Shown piece after piece: positions 24,729-34,349 of a DNA stretch of 64,000 nt (position 1 is its first letter; each line of letters starts with the position of its first letter). The stretch spans positions 1 to 64,000 of the forward strand of contig NZ_JABETO010000020.1 of NCBI RefSeq assembly GCF_013055795.1, in the 5' to 3' direction. The DNA is from Streptomyces sp. I05A-00742. GTDB taxonomy: Bacteria > Actinomycetota > Actinomycetes > Streptomycetales > Streptomycetaceae. A program made the translations under genes and the position numbers. The notes beneath the pieces were generated by a model. It did not search any database. It was given only the letters and a program-made list of their open reading frames with translations, and was not told the DNA's origin.

Positions 24729-25586
24729 TCAGGCGGCGGCCCGGCTCTCCTGCTCGGCCTCCACCTGCTGGTTCCACTCGCGCTTGGACGCCTGCCAGCC
24801 GTCCTCGTCGTGGCCCCGGCGCCAGTACCCCGAGATCGACAGCCGCTCGCGGGGGACCTCCCGCTCCAGGCGCAGATGGCGGCGGAGCTCCTTGACGAAG
24901 CCGGCCTCGCCGTGGACGAAGGCGTGCACGTCGCCGGGCGGGAAGTCGAGCGAGCGGACCGCCTCCACCAGGGCCTCGCCCACGGGCGCGTCGCCCCGGT
25001 GCAGCCAGACGACCTCGATGCCGGGGGCGAGGTCCAGCTTCTGCTCCTCGTCCTCGTCGGCGATCTCGACGAACGCCCGGACCGTCGCGTCCGGCGTGGT
25101 CACCGAGAGCCGCTCCAGTGCGGCGGCGATGGCGGGCAGGGCGCTCTCGTCGCCCACGAGCAGGTGCCAGTCGGCGTCCGGGGCGGGCGCGTAGGCGCCG
25201 CCCGGGCCCAGGAAGAGCACCTCGGCGCCCGGTTCGACGCGGGCGGCCCAGGGGCCGGCCAGGCCTTCGTCGCCGTGGACGACGAAGTCGAGGACCAGCT
25301 CGCGGGCGAGGCGGTCGAAGGAGCGGACCGTGTACGTCCGGGTCCGCGGCCACTGGTCGCGCGGCAGGTCGCGGCGGACCGCCTCCATGTCGAAGGGCTC
25401 CGGGTAGGAGACGCCCTCGTAGGGGAAGAGCAGCTTGACGTAGTGGTCGGTGCACTCCCCGGCGGCGAACGCGTCCAGAGCCTCGCCGCCCACGACCACC
25501 CGCACCATGTGCGGCGTCAGGCGCTCGGTGCGCACCACGTGCGCCCGGTGGACCTGGCGATTCCTCGGGGCGGGGCGGTCTGTCAT
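24729..25586 (-). CDS. siderophore-interacting FAD/NAD(P)H reductase
   Basis: A 285-residue ViuB/YqjH-type protein thought to reduce Fe(III)-siderophores in the cytoplasm to release iron. The N-terminal FAD domain carries the flavin motif RTRTYTVRSFD (about 81-91) and VLDFVVHG, and the C-terminal SIP domain contains LLVGDESALPAIAA and the family ending SGYWRRGHDEDGW. A textbook-like iron box 56 bases upstream indicates repression by DmdR/IdeR when iron is plentiful. No siderophore biosynthesis or uptake gene lies beside it. Confidence 0.93.
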   Translation of the reverse strand: MTDRPAPRNRQVHRAHVVRTERLTPHMVRVVVGGEALDAFAAGECTDHYVKLLFPYEGVSYPEPFDMEAVRRDLPRDQWPRTRTYTVRSFDRLARELVLDFVVHGDEGLAGPWAARVEPGAEVLFLGPGGAYAPAPDADWHLLVGDESALPAIAAALERLSVTTPDATVRAFVEIADEDEEQKLDLAPGIEVVWLHRGDAPVGEALVEAVRSLDFPPGDVHAFVHGEAGFVKELRRHLRLEREVPRERLSISGYWRRGHDEDGWQASKREWNQQVEAEQESRAAA

Positions 25587-25641
25587 GACGTGTCTCCCTG
25601 ACGCGCGGGCCGGCGAAGTCTCCGTGAGGACTGCCTAATAG

Positions 25642-25660
25642 TTAGGCCTGCCTAACCTAA
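25642..25660 (-). promoter_or_regulatory. iron box (DmdR/IdeR operator)
   Basis: Read on the minus strand, TTAGGTTAGGCAGGCCTAA, 19 bases that match the actinobacterial iron-box consensus TTAGGTTAGGCTCACCTAA at all but 3 positions. It starts two bases beyond the exonuclease stop codon and 56 bases upstream of the siderophore-interacting protein start. Confidence 0.88.
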
Positions 25661-25662
25661 CA

Positions 25663-26583
25663 CTACCCGGGAAGGGCGGAGAGCAGCCGCTGCAAGGATC
25701 CGCCCAGCCCCCAGCGCTCCGCCAGCACCTCCAGGGCCCGCGCGTCGCGCGGCCCGGCGGGCAACGTGGCGTCGAACGCCGGCAGCGGCACGTCGGAGGC
25801 CACCCGGACCACCTTCGGCGCCACGGCCAGGTACGGCCCGGCCTCGGCCAGCCGCCGGCGCTGCGCAGGGGTCAGCCGGGAGGCGGGGTCGTCCGCGGCC
25901 GCCAGGATGCCCGCCAGGTCGCCGTAGGAGGCCAGCAGCTTCGCCGCCGTCTTCTCGCCGATCCCCGGCACGCCCGGCAGGCCGTCGCTGGGGTCGCCGC
26001 GCAGCAGCGCCAGGTCGGCGTAGCCGGGGCCGTCCACCCCGTACTTCTCCCGCAGCGCCGCCTCGTCCACCACCTGGAGCGTGCCCACGCCCTTGACCGG
26101 GTAGAACACCCGCACCCCGCGCGCGTCGTCGACCAGCTGGTACAGGTCGCGGTCGCCGGTGACGACGTCCACCGGCCCGGCCGACCGCCCGGCGAGGGTG
26201 CCGATCACGTCGTCCGCCTCGTACCCCGCCGCGCCGACGCGGGCGATGCCGACGGCGTCCAGTACCTGCTCGATCACCGGGACCTGCGGGGAGAGGGTGT
26301 CGGGCACCTCCTCCTCGTCGGTGCCCTCCGGGACCTCCTCGGCGACCCGGTGGGCCTTGTACGAGGGGATGAGGTCCACCCGCCACTGCGGCCGCCAGTC
26401 CGCGTCCATGCAGGCCACCAGGTCGTCCGGGTGGTGGTCCTGGACCAGGCGGGCGATGAAGTCGAGCAGGCCGCGCACCGCGTTCACGGGCGTGCCGTCA
26501 GGGGCCCGCACCGACTCGGGGACGCCGAAGTAGGCGCGGAAGTAGAGGGAGGCGGTGTCGAGGAGCATCAGGCGTCGCGTCAC
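25663..26583 (-). CDS. 5'-3' exonuclease (polymerase I type, free-standing)
   Basis: A 306-residue FEN-like nuclease without a polymerase domain. Metal-binding acidic residues lie in LLDTASLYFRAYF, CMDADWRPQWR, GYEADDVIG and VTGDRDLYQLV, and a helix-hairpin-helix GLPGVPGIGEKTAAKLL (about 197-213) binds DNA. GTG 26583 (MTRRLMLLD) is used; ATG 26568 is the alternative. Neither ribosome site is strong. Such proteins are thought to act in removal of flaps or RNA primers. The stop abuts the iron box of the next gene, so read-through into it is possible. Confidence 0.92.
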   Translation of the reverse strand: MTRRLMLLDTASLYFRAYFGVPESVRAPDGTPVNAVRGLLDFIARLVQDHHPDDLVACMDADWRPQWRVDLIPSYKAHRVAEEVPEGTDEEEVPDTLSPQVPVIEQVLDAVGIARVGAAGYEADDVIGTLAGRSAGPVDVVTGDRDLYQLVDDARGVRVFYPVKGVGTLQVVDEAALREKYGVDGPGYADLALLRGDPSDGLPGVPGIGEKTAAKLLASYGDLAGILAAADDPASRLTPAQRRRLAEAGPYLAVAPKVVRVASDVPLPAFDATLPAGPRDARALEVLAERWGLGGSLQRLLSALPG

Positions 26584-26800
26584 GCCACGATCATGCCGTA
26601 CGCCACCGGCACACCCCCCGCATCGTGTGAAGTGGATCACTCTTCCGTTTGCTCCCCGTAAACGGGGGCAGGCGCGGCCGCGGAGCGGACCCCACCCTGC
26701 CCGAACGGCGAAGGAGGGACGCGGGCCGGATGCCCTGCTGCTCCACGGCCGCCCGCCGGGGGGGAGGCGGGCGTCACCAGGTTCAACCCGTGAGGTGTAT

Positions 26801-27835
26801 GTGTCCAGGCTGAAAGCCGAGCATTTGTACAAAGTGTTCGGCAAACGACCCGAAGCCGCCGTCAAGCGGCTCGAAGGCGGCGCGAGCCGCGACGAGCTGC
26901 GTGCGGACGGCACCACGGCAGCCGTGATCGACGCCTCGTTCGAGGTCGAGGCCGGCGAGATCTTCGTCGTGATGGGTCTCTCGGGCTCCGGCAAGTCCAC
27001 TCTGCTCCGGATGCTCAACGGCCTCCTGGACCCCACCTCCGGCCGGGTCTCCTACGACGGGCGCGACCTGACCGCCCTCACCCCCGCCGAGCTGCGCGAG
27101 GTCCGCTCGCGCAACATCAGCATGGTCTTCCAGCACTTCGCGCTCTTCCCGCACCGCAGCGTGCTGGAGAACGCCGGCTACGGCCTGGAGGTGCGCGGCC
27201 TGCCGCGCGCCGAGCGCGAGCAGCGGGCCGCCGAGGCCCTGGAGCTCGCCGGGCTCGGCGGCTGGGAGCGCTCCTGGCCGGACGAGCTCTCCGGCGGTAT
27301 GCAGCAGCGCGTGGGCCTCGCCCGCGCCCTGGCCACCGACGCCGACCTGCTGCTGATGGACGAGTCCTTCAGCGCCCTCGACCCCCTGATCCGCCGCGAT
27401 ATGCAGGACCAGCTGCTGGACCTGCAGAAGCGGCTGAAGAAGACCATCGTGTTCATCACCCACGACCTCAACGAGGCCATGCGCCTCGGCGACCGCATCG
27501 CCGTCATGCGCGACGGCCGGATCGTCCAGAACGGCACCGCCGAGGACATCCTCGTCCGGCCCGCCAACGACTACGTCGCCTCCTTCATCCAGGACGTCGA
27601 CCGTTCCCGGGTGCTCACCGCCGGCTCGATCATGGAGAAGTGCGGTGCCGTCCCGGACGCCGTCGCCACCGTGGCCGCGGACACGCCCCTGGTCGACCTG
27701 TTCGCCCCGCTCGCGCTCGGCACCGTCCCGGTCGCCGTCACCGGCGCCGACGGCGCCCCGGTGGGAGTGGTCACCCGGGACCGGCTGCTGGCCGCGCTCG
27801 GCGAGCAGCCGGCGGAGGTGACCGCCGGTGCCTAG
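26801..27835 (+). CDS. glycine betaine/proline ABC transporter ATP-binding protein
   Basis: A 344-residue ProV/OpuAA-type ATPase. Walker A GLSGSGKST is at 59-67; the signature LSGGMQQR and Walker B LLLMDESFSALD follow, then a shortened CBS region (about 265-335: SIMEKCGAVPDAV, then GVVTRDRLLAAL) that in OpuA senses ionic strength. GTG 26801 follows GAGG by 5 bases. The permease-binding protein gene overlaps its stop by 8 bases. Together they import compatible solutes under osmotic stress. Confidence 0.94.
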   Translation: MSRLKAEHLYKVFGKRPEAAVKRLEGGASRDELRADGTTAAVIDASFEVEAGEIFVVMGLSGSGKSTLLRMLNGLLDPTSGRVSYDGRDLTALTPAELREVRSRNISMVFQHFALFPHRSVLENAGYGLEVRGLPRAEREQRAAEALELAGLGGWERSWPDELSGGMQQRVGLARALATDADLLLMDESFSALDPLIRRDMQDQLLDLQKRLKKTIVFITHDLNEAMRLGDRIAVMRDGRIVQNGTAEDILVRPANDYVASFIQDVDRSRVLTAGSIMEKCGAVPDAVATVAADTPLVDLFAPLALGTVPVAVTGADGAPVGVVTRDRLLAALGEQPAEVTAGA

Positions 27836-29633
27836 GATCAAGCTCGGCTCCTGGGCGCAGTCCGCGGTGGACTGGCTCCAGACCCACCTCTCCTGGCTCT
27901 TCGACGCCATCAGCACCGTCCTGACCGGTCTCTACGACGGCGTCCACGCGGTGCTCGGCGCCCCCGACGCCCTGCTGATGGCGGGCATCCTGGCCGTCGT
28001 CGCCTGGTGGCTGCGCGGGCTCCTCGCCGGCGTCCTCGCCTTCGCGGGCCTCGCCCTGATCGACTCCTTCGGCCTCTGGGACGAGGCCACCTCGACGCTG
28101 TCCCTCGTCCTCGTCGCCAGCCTGATCACGCTCCTGCTCGCCGTGCCGCTGGGCATCTGGGCCGCCCGTGACCAGCGCGTCAGCCGGGCGCTGCGGCCGG
28201 TGCTGGACCTCATGCAGACGATGCCCGCCTTCGTCTACCTGATCCCCGGCGTGATGTTCTTCTCGATCGGTCCCATCCCGGGGCTGTTCGCCACGATCAT
28301 CTTCTCGATGCCGCCCGGCGTCCGGATGACCGAACTGGGCATCCGGCAGGTGGACGGCGAACTCGTCGAGGCCGCCCGTGCCTTCGGCACCACCCCGCGC
28401 CACACCCTCACCCGGGTCCAGCTCCCGCTGGCGCTGCCCACCATCATGGCGGGCGTCAACCAGGTGATCATGCTGGCGCTCTCCATGGTCGTCATCGCGG
28501 GCATGGCCGGCGCCGGCGGTCTGGGCGAGACCGTCTACGCGGCCGTCACCCAGGTCGACATCGGCGGCGGTGTGGAGAGCGGCCTCGCGGTCGTCGTCCT
28601 CGCCATGTACCTGGACCGGATGACCGGCGCGCTCGGCAAGCGGGTGTCCCCGCTCGGCCGCCGCGCGGCCGCCAAGTCCCCGGCGGGCGCCCGGCCCTCG
28701 GCCGTGCTGAACTACCGGCCCGGCACCGCCGTCGCCACCGTGGGCGTCGTCGTCCTCGCCCTCGTCGCGGGCGGGATGCACCTGGCCGGCGACGGGGACC
28801 GGGAGAGCGTGGCCGCCGGCGAGAACATCGGCCGGGGCCAGAAGGTGAAGATCGGCTACTTCCCCTGGGACGAGGCCGTCGCCACCACCTACCTCTGGCA
28901 GAACGTCCTGGAGGCCCGCGGCTACAAGCCCGAGGTCAAGCAGCTCGACCCCGGCCCGCTGTACACCGCGCTGGCCCAGGGGCAGATGGACGTCCAGTTC
29001 GACTCCTGGCTGCCCACCACCCACAAGCAGTACATGGACCGGTACGGCGACAAGCTCAGCGACCTGGGCTCCTGGTACGGCCCCACCTCCCTGGAGCTGA
29101 CCGTCCCCTCGTACGTCAAGGACGTGAACTCCCTGGCGGACCTCAAGGGCAAGGCCGGGCAGTTCGGCGGGAAGGTCGTCGGCATCGAGGCCAGCGCCGG
29201 CATGATGGGCAAGCTCAACGGCAACGTCCTCAAGGACTACGGCCTGGACGGCGAGTACAAGGTCGTCTCGTCCTCCACCTCCACGATGCTCGCCGAGCTC
29301 GACCGGGCCATCAAGAACAAGGAGCCCGTCGTCACCACCCTGTGGTCGCCGCACTGGGCGTACGGCACCTACGACCTCAAGAAGCTCAAGGACCCCAAGG
29401 GCGCCTGGGGCAAGGGCGAGGAGCTGCACGTCGTGGGCAAGAAGAACTTCGCCCAGGACTTCCCGCGCATCGCGGAGTGGGTGAAGGACTTCAAGATGTC
29501 CGAGAAGGACCTCTCCTCCCTGGAGGCCGAGATCCAGAAGGGCGGCAAGGGCAAGGAGAAGGCCTCCGCCGCGCGCTGGCTGGACGCCCACCCGGGGCTG
29601 CTGGACAAGCTGGCGCCGGTGAAGACGTCCTGA
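27828..29633 (+). CDS. glycine betaine permease fused to substrate-binding domain
   Basis: A 601-residue fusion. The N-terminal half (about 50-290) is a ProW/OpuAB permease with the coupling loop EAARAFGTTPRHTLTRVQLPLALPT. An extra membrane segment (about 305-325) leads to an exported OpuAC-type binding domain (about 340-600). Aromatic residues that could cage the ligand's methylated nitrogen are visible: YFPWDEA, FDSWLPTTH and SPHWAYGTYD. The binding protein is thus tethered to the pore, as in OpuABC. GTG 27828 overlaps the ATPase gene. A terminator follows. Confidence 0.94.
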   Translation: MPRIKLGSWAQSAVDWLQTHLSWLFDAISTVLTGLYDGVHAVLGAPDALLMAGILAVVAWWLRGLLAGVLAFAGLALIDSFGLWDEATSTLSLVLVASLITLLLAVPLGIWAARDQRVSRALRPVLDLMQTMPAFVYLIPGVMFFSIGPIPGLFATIIFSMPPGVRMTELGIRQVDGELVEAARAFGTTPRHTLTRVQLPLALPTIMAGVNQVIMLALSMVVIAGMAGAGGLGETVYAAVTQVDIGGGVESGLAVVVLAMYLDRMTGALGKRVSPLGRRAAAKSPAGARPSAVLNYRPGTAVATVGVVVLALVAGGMHLAGDGDRESVAAGENIGRGQKVKIGYFPWDEAVATTYLWQNVLEARGYKPEVKQLDPGPLYTALAQGQMDVQFDSWLPTTHKQYMDRYGDKLSDLGSWYGPTSLELTVPSYVKDVNSLADLKGKAGQFGGKVVGIEASAGMMGKLNGNVLKDYGLDGEYKVVSSSTSTMLAELDRAIKNKEPVVTTLWSPHWAYGTYDLKKLKDPKGAWGKGEELHVVGKKNFAQDFPRIAEWVKDFKMSEKDLSSLEAEIQKGGKGKEKASAARWLDAHPGLLDKLAPVKTS

Positions 29634-29653
29634 CCGGCCGCCCCTTGTGACGA

Positions 29654-29689
29654 ACGCGCCGCTCTCCCCCTGGTGGGAGGGCGGCGCGT
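29654..29689 (+). terminator. terminator after betaine transporter
   Basis: ACGCGCCGCTCTCCC (29654-29668) pairs with GGGAGGGCGGCGCGT (29675-29689), a 15-base stem with one G-U pair and a 6-base loop. The next gene's -10 hexamer starts 17 bases later. Confidence 0.75.
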
Positions 29690-30384
29690 CGTATGTGCCC
29701 CGGCGTACGGTGGGACGGTGACCAGCCGCCGTACCGTACGCCGCGTCGTCTCGCTCGTCCCGTCCCTGACGGAGGCCGTCGCCGCCGGCGCGCCGGACCT
29801 GCTCGTCGGGGCCACCGACTGGTGCGAGCACCCGCCCGGGCTCGACGTCGTCCGCGTCGGCGGCACCAAGAACCCGGACGTGGCACGCGTCGTGGCGCTC
29901 GCCCCCGACCTCGTCGTCGCCAACGAGGAGGAGAACCGCGCCCCCGACCTCGCCGCCCTGCGCGCGGCGGGCCTTGAGGTGCTGGTGACCGAAGTCCGTA
30001 CGCTGGAGCAGGCGTTCACCGAGCTGGAACGTGTGCTGGTGGCCGGCTGCGGGCTGGCCCCGCCCGGCTGGCTGGACGAGGCGCGGGACGCCTGGCGGGA
30101 CGTGGGCGCGGGGGAGCCCGTGCTGCGGGCGGTGGTTCCGGTGTGGCGCAGGCCGTGGATGGTCCTCGGCCGGGACACCTTCGCGGGGGACGTCCTGGCG
30201 CGGCTCGGGGTGGCCCATGTGTACGCCGGTCACGCCGAGCGCTATCCGCGGATTCCCCTGGAGGAGTTACGGGCGAGCGGCGCCGACCTGGTCGTCCTGC
30301 CCGACGAGCCGTACCGCTTCACGCGCGACGACGGGCCCGAGGCGTTCCCCGGGCTCCCCGCCGCGCTGGTCAGCGGACGTCATC

Positions 30385-31542
<1,158 letters not shown>

Positions 31543-31590
31543 GCATCCACCGTCGCCTCCCCGGCCCGCCCTCACCAGGGACCAGCTCCC

Positions 31591-31614
31591 TATGACCACA
31601 TAACCTGGACTTAT
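31591..31614. promoter_or_regulatory. LysR-type operator candidates and leaderless promoter
   Basis: Two overlapping dyads lie in the 70-base divergent region: TATGACCACATA (31591-31602) and ATAA-N7-TTAT (31600-31614), AT-rich T-N11-A-like sites. TAACCT (31601-31606) is 6 bases before the LysR ATG. Confidence 0.45.
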
Positions 31615-32524
31615 GAGCAAGCCGATCGCGGACCGCGTCCCCGACCTCGCGGCCCTGGAGCTGCTGCTCGCCGTGGCCCGGCTGGGCAGCCTCGGCCGGG
31701 CCGCGCGCGAGCTGGGCATCACCCAGCCCGCCGCGAGCGGACGGCTGCGGAGCATGGAGCGGATGCTGGGCGTCGCCCTCGTCGAACGGTCGCCGCGCGG
31801 CTCCCGGCTCACCTCGGCGGGTGTCCTGGTGACGGACTGGGCGCGCCGGATCGTCGAGGCGGCCGAGGCGTTCGACGCCGGCGCCCAGGCGCTGCGCTCC
31901 CGCCGGGACTCGCGGCTGCGGGTGGCGGCCAGCATGACCATCGCCGAGTACCTGCTGCCCGGCTGGCTGATCGCGCTGCGCACGGACCGGCCGGGGACGG
32001 CCGTCTCCCTCTTCGCCGGCAACTCGGCGGCCGTGGCGGCCCGCCTCCTCGCGGGCCGGGCGGACCTCGGCTTCGTCGAGGGCCTGGAGGTGCCGGCCGG
32101 CCTGGACGGCGCCGTCATCGGCCACGACCGGCTCGTCCTGGTCACCGCCCCCGCCCACCCCTGGGCCCGGCGCCGGTCCCCCCTCACCCGCGCCGAACTC
32201 GCCGCGACCCCCCTGATCCTGCGTGAGAGCGGCTCCGGCACCCGCCAGGTCCTCGACGCGGCCCTCGCCGCCGAGGACGGTCCGGCCGCGCCGCTGCTGG
32301 AGCTCGCCTCGACCACCGCGGTCAAGGCGGCCGTGGTGAGCGGCGCGGGCCCGTCCGTCCTGAGCGAACTGGCGGTGAACGACGAACTCGCCGCCCGCCG
32401 GCTCGTCGAGGTCCCCGTCGCCGGCCTCTCCCTGCGGCGCGACCTGCGGGCGGTGTGGCCCCTGGGGCAGCGGCCGGTGGGGCCGGCGTGGGATCTGCTG
32501 GGGCTGACGCGGGGCGGGGGGTAG
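31613..32524 (+). CDS. LysR-family transcriptional regulator
   Basis: A 303-residue regulator. The N-terminal winged helix (about 9-68: LELLLAVARLGSLGRAARELGITQPAASGRLRSMER) and the C-terminal LysR substrate-binding domain (about 98-295) are complete. It resembles the CysB/CbbR-like group but the effector is not evident. It has no ribosome site; the ATG may be the transcript start. Divergent from the TDT transporter, which is its likely target. The last about 70 bases are G-rich, followed by tandem repeats. Confidence 0.92.
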   Translation: MSKPIADRVPDLAALELLLAVARLGSLGRAARELGITQPAASGRLRSMERMLGVALVERSPRGSRLTSAGVLVTDWARRIVEAAEAFDAGAQALRSRRDSRLRVAASMTIAEYLLPGWLIALRTDRPGTAVSLFAGNSAAVAARLLAGRADLGFVEGLEVPAGLDGAVIGHDRLVLVTAPAHPWARRRSPLTRAELAATPLILRESGSGTRQVLDAALAAEDGPAAPLLELASTTAVKAAVVSGAGPSVLSELAVNDELAARRLVEVPVAGLSLRRDLRAVWPLGQRPVGPAWDLLGLTRGGG

Positions 32525-32546
32525 TGCGTCGTCGGTCCTGTTGCGC

Positions 32547-32658
32547 CGCGGGCGCCGTGAGCGTCAGCCCCGCTTTCCCGCGGCCGCCGTGAGCGTCAGC
32601 CGTGTCGCGCCGCGGCCGTGAGGTCAGCCTCTTTTCCCCGCGGCCGCCGTGACCAGCC
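32547..32658. repeat. four imperfect repeats of about 32 bp at a gene end
   Basis: The unit CGCGGCCGCCGTGAGCGTCAGCC recurs at 32547, 32579, 32611 (shortened) and 32639, the first three exactly 32 bases apart. The copy at 32639 lies inside the hydrolase gene and encodes its last residues, and copy 3 carries its stop codon. The other copies look like tandem duplications of that gene end. Confidence 0.75.
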
Positions 32659-33361
32659 CCCGCACCAGCCGCAGGTCGTCGCGGACCTCCGGGTGCCACT
32701 GCACGCCGAGGACGAACCGGTCGTCATCGCCGGGGAGTTCGACCGCCTCGATGGTGCCGTCCTCCGCGTGGGCGGAGGCGACGAGGCCCTTGCCCAGCTG
32801 GGCCACGCCCTGGTGGTGGTGGGTGGCGACGTCGACGGGGATCGGCATCAGGCGGGCGGTCAGGGTGCCGGGGACCATCTCCACGAGGTGGTCGGTGAAG
32901 GTGCCGAAGCGGGGGTTGTGGCCCTTGTGGCCGACGGTCTCCGGGAGGTGCTGGTTGAGGGTGCCGCCCGCGTGGATGTTCATCAGCTGCATACCGCGGC
33001 AGATGCCCAGCACCGGGATGCCGCGCCGCAGGGCGGCGTCCAGCAGGGCGAGTTCCCACAGGTCGCGCTCGGGGACCGGGCGGCCCGTGCGCGGGTGCGG
33101 CTCCTCGCCGTAGAGGGCGGGGTCCACGTCCTCGCCGCCCGCGAGGATCAGGCCGTCGAGGCGTCCGGTCACGGCGGGCGCGGCGGCCGGGTTGTCGGGC
33201 GGCAGCATCACGGCCAGGCCGCCGGCCCGTTGTACGTACTCCGGGTAGGCGCCCGGCAGCAGGGCGGCGCGCTGGTCCCAGGCGACTCCCCAGCGGGCGC
33301 GGGTGAAGTAGGTGGTGATCCCGATCAGCGGCTGGCCGGTCTGGTTGGTCCGGCTGGTCAA
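32624..33361 (-). CDS. gamma-glutamyl-amine hydrolase (PuuD-like, class I glutamine amidotransferase)
   Basis: A 245-residue peptidase C26 enzyme predicted to cleave gamma-glutamyl amides, releasing glutamate. The catalytic triad is Cys121 in GICRGMQLMNIHAGGTLNQ, His223 and Glu225 in VQWHPE. The start is TTG 33361 behind CGAGG; the frame is open 22 codons further upstream without a ribosome site. It lies beside the GntR regulator and the GlnA4-like ligase, which make and control gamma-glutamyl amines. A GGT-N10-ACC dyad lies 63 bases upstream. Confidence 0.91.
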   Translation of the reverse strand: MTSRTNQTGQPLIGITTYFTRARWGVAWDQRAALLPGAYPEYVQRAGGLAVMLPPDNPAAAPAVTGRLDGLILAGGEDVDPALYGEEPHPRTGRPVPERDLWELALLDAALRRGIPVLGICRGMQLMNIHAGGTLNQHLPETVGHKGHNPRFGTFTDHLVEMVPGTLTARLMPIPVDVATHHHQGVAQLGKGLVASAHAEDGTIEAVELPGDDDRFVLGVQWHPEVRDDLRLVRGLVTAAAGKRG

Positions 33362-33423
33362 CGGCCTCGTCCTCTCCGGTCGATGTCCGGGGCCGGGGGG
33401 ACGTCCGTGCGCACCCGGGCCTC

Positions 33424-33449
33424 GCAATGGTTGCCATGCGTACCATTGC
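33424..33449. promoter_or_regulatory. GntR operator candidate 1
   Basis: GCAATGGT (33424-33431) and ACCATTGC (33442-33449), perfect 8-base arms with 10 bases between. The core ATGGT-N10-ACCAT matches a second site beyond the regulator at 34281. Confidence 0.7.
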
Positions 33450-33530
33450 TGTTCGACCGGTCCTGGCGCAACCCCCGCACTCCGTACGCCCTTTGCGCGC
33501 GCCCCCGGCCGCCGTCGGCGCCCCGGCGGT

Positions 33531-34262
33531 TCAGCCCAGGAACCCCCGCAGCAGCGCCGCCGTGCCCGCGCAGTGCTCCCGCATCACCTCGCGCGCCCCG
33601 TCCGCGTCCCCGTCGAGCACGGCCTCGACCAGGGCGGCGTGCTGCCGCTGGGAGTGCTCCAGGTTCCGGACGAGCAGCGGGATGCAGTCCAGGAGTTCGT
33701 TGACGCCCGCCCGGACGGCGGTGTACTGCGCGGCCAGGGTGGGCGAACCGGACAGCTCGGCCAGGGTGAGGTGGAACAGCGTGTCGTGGCGGCGGTAGTC
33801 GTCCGGAGGGGCGTCGCGGGTGGCGGCGAGCGCCGCGCGCAGGCGGGCCGCGCCGTCCGGGGGCAGCGGCCGGGCGGCGCACAGTTCGGCCGCGCCCAGT
33901 TCCAGGACCTCGCGGAAGCGCAGGGTGTCCTCCACATCCACGTCCGCGACCCGGCGGCGCAGTTCGGCGGCGTCGGCCGGCGGGGCCGGGGCCGGGCGCG
34001 CGTGGACGAACGTGCCGCCGTAGCGGCCGCGCCGGCTCTCGACCAGGCCCTGCTCGTGGAGCACCTTCAGCACCTCGCGGAGCGTCACCCGGCTGATCCG
34101 CAGCCGCTCGGCCAACTCCCGTTCCGAGGGCAGGCGTTCGCCGTCGGCCACCAGGCCGAGCCGTATGATCCGCAGTATCCGCTCCAGGGCCTCCTCGAAT
34201 CCGTTGCCCGCGTGGACCGGCCGCAGGACCGACGACAGCCGGTCGGCCGCGCTCCCGTTCAT
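33531..34262 (-). CDS. GntR-family (FCD domain) transcriptional regulator
   Basis: A 243-residue FadR-subgroup regulator: winged helix (about 20-88: GERLPSERELAERLRISRVTLREVLKVLHEQGLVE) and an all-helical FCD ligand domain (about 105-235) with metal-type residues such as HDTLFHLTLA. ATG 34262 follows GGAAGGGG. It is divergent from the GlnA4-like gene and lies beside the PuuD-like hydrolase. Matching dyads lie in front of both, so it probably coordinates the amine-utilisation cluster, with an amine or glutamyl-amine as ligand. Confidence 0.92.
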   Translation of the reverse strand: MNGSAADRLSSVLRPVHAGNGFEEALERILRIIRLGLVADGERLPSERELAERLRISRVTLREVLKVLHEQGLVESRRGRYGGTFVHARPAPAPPADAAELRRRVADVDVEDTLRFREVLELGAAELCAARPLPPDGAARLRAALAATRDAPPDDYRRHDTLFHLTLAELSGSPTLAAQYTAVRAGVNELLDCIPLLVRNLEHSQRQHAALVEAVLDGDADGAREVMREHCAGTAALLRGFLG

Positions 34263-34280
34263 CGGACCCCTTCCCAACTA

Positions 34281-34306
34281 TTGGTCTTCCGGCATACCTT
34301 AAGACC
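34281..34306. promoter_or_regulatory. GntR operator candidate 2
   Basis: TTGGT-N10-ACCTT (34281-34300) has the same half-sites and spacing as the site at 33424. Overlapping it is GGTCTT (34283-34288) with AAGACC (34301-34306). It lies between the divergent GntR and glutamine-synthetase-like genes. Confidence 0.6.
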
Positions 34307-34349
34307 TCCGGTCGCACCGCACGGACCGCACCGACAGGGAGGCTCACCC

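Noticed and set aside
27771..30233. 820-codon minus-strand open frame opposite the betaine permease fusion
   Set aside because: Shadow of a well-conserved plus-strand gene; His/Gln/Arg-rich composition without domains.
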